DNA of 64,000 bases, from positions 310,001-374,000 of the forward strand of contig NZ_ATUD01000002.1 of the NCBI RefSeq assembly GCF_000420025.1, given 5' to 3'. Source of the stretch: Patulibacter americanus DSM 16676 (GTDB taxonomy: Bacteria; Actinomycetota; Thermoleophilia; Solirubrobacterales; Solirubrobacteraceae). Position 1 is the first letter of the stretch. The number at the start of each line of letters is the position of its first letter. The notes below the pieces were generated by a model. That model saw only the letters and a list, made by a program, of their open reading frames with translations. It was not told the origin of the DNA and ran no database searches. Position numbers and translations under genes: made by a program. Below, piece after piece: positions 62,201-64,000 of the stretch.

Positions 62201-63824
62201 GTCCGCCGGGGCCGCCTCCAGTGACGCGGGCACCGCGCCGGCCGGGGGCCCAGTTTCCGACGTCGACGCCGCGCTCACCCGCGCCGCCGCCCTGGGCCTG
62301 CGGATCCACCCGACGCTCGACGAGGTCCGCGGCCTGACCGCCGACCACGACGTCGTCCCCGTGATCGCGCGGACGATCGACGACACCGAGACCCCGGTCT
62401 CCGCGTACCTCAAGCTGCGCGCCGCCCACCCGGGCGAGCCGTCGTTCCTGCTCGAGAGCGCCGAGCAGGGCCGCTTCGGCCGCTACTCGTTCCTCGGCGT
62501 GCGTCCCGCCCGGACGATCGAGTGGCGCCTGGGCGACGAGGGCGACCCCTACGCGCTGGCGAGCGAGGCCGTCGGCGGGCGCCGACGCGTGGCGCAGATC
62601 GAGGGCCTGCCGCCGTTCGTCGGCGGCGCGGTCGGCGTGTTCGCCTACGACCTCGTGCGCACCGTCGAGCCGCTGGCGGAGCCCAACGAGGACGTCCTCG
62701 GCACGCCCGACCTGGCCCTGCAGGTCACGGACGCGATGGTCGTCTTCGACCACCTCCAGCACACCGTCACGCTGCTCTCGCCGGTCCACGCCACGGGCGC
62801 CGCGGGGGAGGCCTCGGACGTCGGCGCAGCGGCCGCGGGGGAGACCGCCGCCCCGTCCGGCGCCGCGCCCGACGACCTCGACGCGGCCTACGTCGCCGCG
62901 GTCGAGCGGATCTGCGAGCTGCGCGAGGCGCTGCGCCGCCCGGCGCCCGAGACGCCGCTGCGTCCGGACCGGTCGACCGACGTCACCTGGGAGTCCAACC
63001 GCACCCGCCCCGAGTTCGAGGCGATGGTCGCGCGGATTATCGAGTACGTCCGCGCCGGCGACGCGTTCCAGGTCGTGCCCTCCCAGCGCTGGACGGCCGA
63101 GGTCGACGCGGACCCGTTCTCCGTCTACCGCGGGCTGCGGGTGGTCAACCCGTCGCCCTACATGTACTACCTCGACTTCGGCGACTGGCAGGTCGTGGGC
63201 GCCAGCCCCGAGCCGCTCGTCACGGTGCGGGACCGCAACATCTCGATGCGCCCGATCGCCGGCACCCGGCCGCGCGGCGCCACCCCGGCCGAGGACGCCG
63301 AGCTGGCCGCAGGCATGCTCGACGACGAGAAGGAGCGGGCCGAGCACGTGATGCTCGTCGACCTCTCCCGCAACGACCTCGGACGCGTCTGCGACTACGG
63401 CACGGTCTCCGTCGACGAGCTGATGGTCGTCGAGACGTACTCCCACGTCCTGCACATCGTCTCGGCCGTCTCCGGCAGCCTGCGCGACGACGTCTCGGCC
63501 ACGGACGCCCTGCGCTCCGTCCTGCCCGCCGGCACGCTCTCGGGCGCGCCGAAGGTCCGGGCGATGCAGATCATCGACGAGCTCGAGACCGTCAAGCGCG
63601 GGGGCTACGGGGGAGCGGTCGGCTACCTCTCGTGGGACGGCGACCTCGACTCCTGCATCCACATCCGCACCGCCGTCTTCAAGGACGGCAAGGCGCACGT
63701 GCAGGCCGGCGGCGGCACCGTCGCCGACGCGCTGCCCGAGTACGAGTACGAGGAGTCCGTGAACAAGTCGCGGGCGATCCGCCGCGCGGTCGAGGTCGCC
63801 CTGGAGCAGCCGGACTGGCCCTAG
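62184..63824 (+). CDS. trpE: anthranilate synthase component I
   Basis: Chorismate to anthranilate, first step of tryptophan synthesis. It has 546 residues. The N-terminal feedback site is [17 protein letters not shown]; the catalytic core has [72 protein letters not shown] and [26 protein letters not shown] 62184 overlaps hisIE by 17 bases, which suggests joint regulation; ~30 Ala-rich residues precede the conserved part, so the start could be shifted. trpG follows after 35 bases. Confidence 0.96.
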   Translation: MSAAPESAGAASSDAGTAPAGGPVSDVDAALTRAAALGLRIHPTLDEVRGLTADHDVVPVIARTIDDTETPVSAYLKLRAAHPGEPSFLLESAEQGRFGRYSFLGVRPARTIEWRLGDEGDPYALASEAVGGRRRVAQIEGLPPFVGGAVGVFAYDLVRTVEPLAEPNEDVLGTPDLALQVTDAMVVFDHLQHTVTLLSPVHATGAAGEASDVGAAAAGETAAPSGAAPDDLDAAYVAAVERICELREALRRPAPETPLRPDRSTDVTWESNRTRPEFEAMVARIIEYVRAGDAFQVVPSQRWTAEVDADPFSVYRGLRVVNPSPYMYYLDFGDWQVVGASPEPLVTVRDRNISMRPIAGTRPRGATPAEDAELAAGMLDDEKERAEHVMLVDLSRNDLGRVCDYGTVSVDELMVVETYSHVLHIVSAVSGSLRDDVSATDALRSVLPAGTLSGAPKVRAMQIIDELETVKRGGYGGAVGYLSWDGDLDSCIHIRTAVFKDGKAHVQAGGGTVADALPEYEYEESVNKSRAIRRAVEVALEQPDWP

Positions 63825-63859
63825 GCCCGTCCGCGCTACCGTCCTCCAGGAATTCCCAC

Positions 63860-64000
<141 letters not shown>

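Overview
This is about 64 kb of a very GC-rich, gene-dense chromosome with ATGA/GTGA start-stop overlaps, many GTG starts and many apparently leaderless genes. The core gene orders (hrcA-dnaJ-prmA-phoH-ybeY-era, hisIE-trpE-trpG), MaoC-type dehydratase pair and style of the secreted proteins (Ala/Pro/Lys-rich, basic C-terminal beta domains, IPT-containing small membrane proteins) suggest an actinobacterium of the class Thermoleophilia (Solirubrobacterales, Patulibacter/Conexibacter-like). That placement is an inference. No tRNA, rRNA, insertion sequence or CRISPR array was seen.

Region 1 (1-35 kb) looks like a phosphate-starvation envelope regulon. Six transcription start regions carry a GTTCAC element, most within 11-base direct repeats like the PHO boxes bound by actinobacterial PhoP. 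In all six a -10-like hexamer with A at position 2 and T at position 6 starts exactly 27 bases downstream of the last GTTCAC. Two further arrays lie upstream of an FtsH-like protease and of a small beta-helix protein, without that exact spacing. The controlled genes are: a PstS-like protein (6.6 kb); a 1143-residue beta-propeller/Ig protein (8.3 kb); a second PstS-like protein with the same basic C-terminal domain (12.1 kb); a five-gene exported operon (14.3-26.7 kb: two propeller-like proteins, a 1502-residue membrane-anchored protein with a degenerate metallophosphatase-like domain, a small FGE/C-type-lectin-like membrane protein, and a multi-domain muralytic enzyme); a zinc-ribbon membrane protein with a phosphoesterase-like domain; and, divergently, pstSCAB followed by a lipoprotein and two zinc-ribbon proteins. 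No phoU, phoP or phoR is present.

Region 2 (34.6-47.2 kb) is housekeeping: holA, an alpha/beta hydrolase, rpsT, murJ with a long acidic tail, a Pro/Asp-rich small protein, an SRPBCC/ArsR pair with a clear operator between two paralogous AAA ATPases, lepA, a HEAT-like protein, coaA and an SDR oxidoreductase.

Region 3 (47.2-64 kb) holds two paralogous ~700-residue exported proteins (47.2 and 58.6 kb), a two-subunit MaoC dehydratase, a YihY/BrkB membrane protein with a repeat tail, an M50-like membrane peptidase, the hrcA-dnaJ-prmA and phoH-ybeY-era blocks, a dienelactone-hydrolase-like protein and hisIE-trpE-trpG, cut by the right edge.
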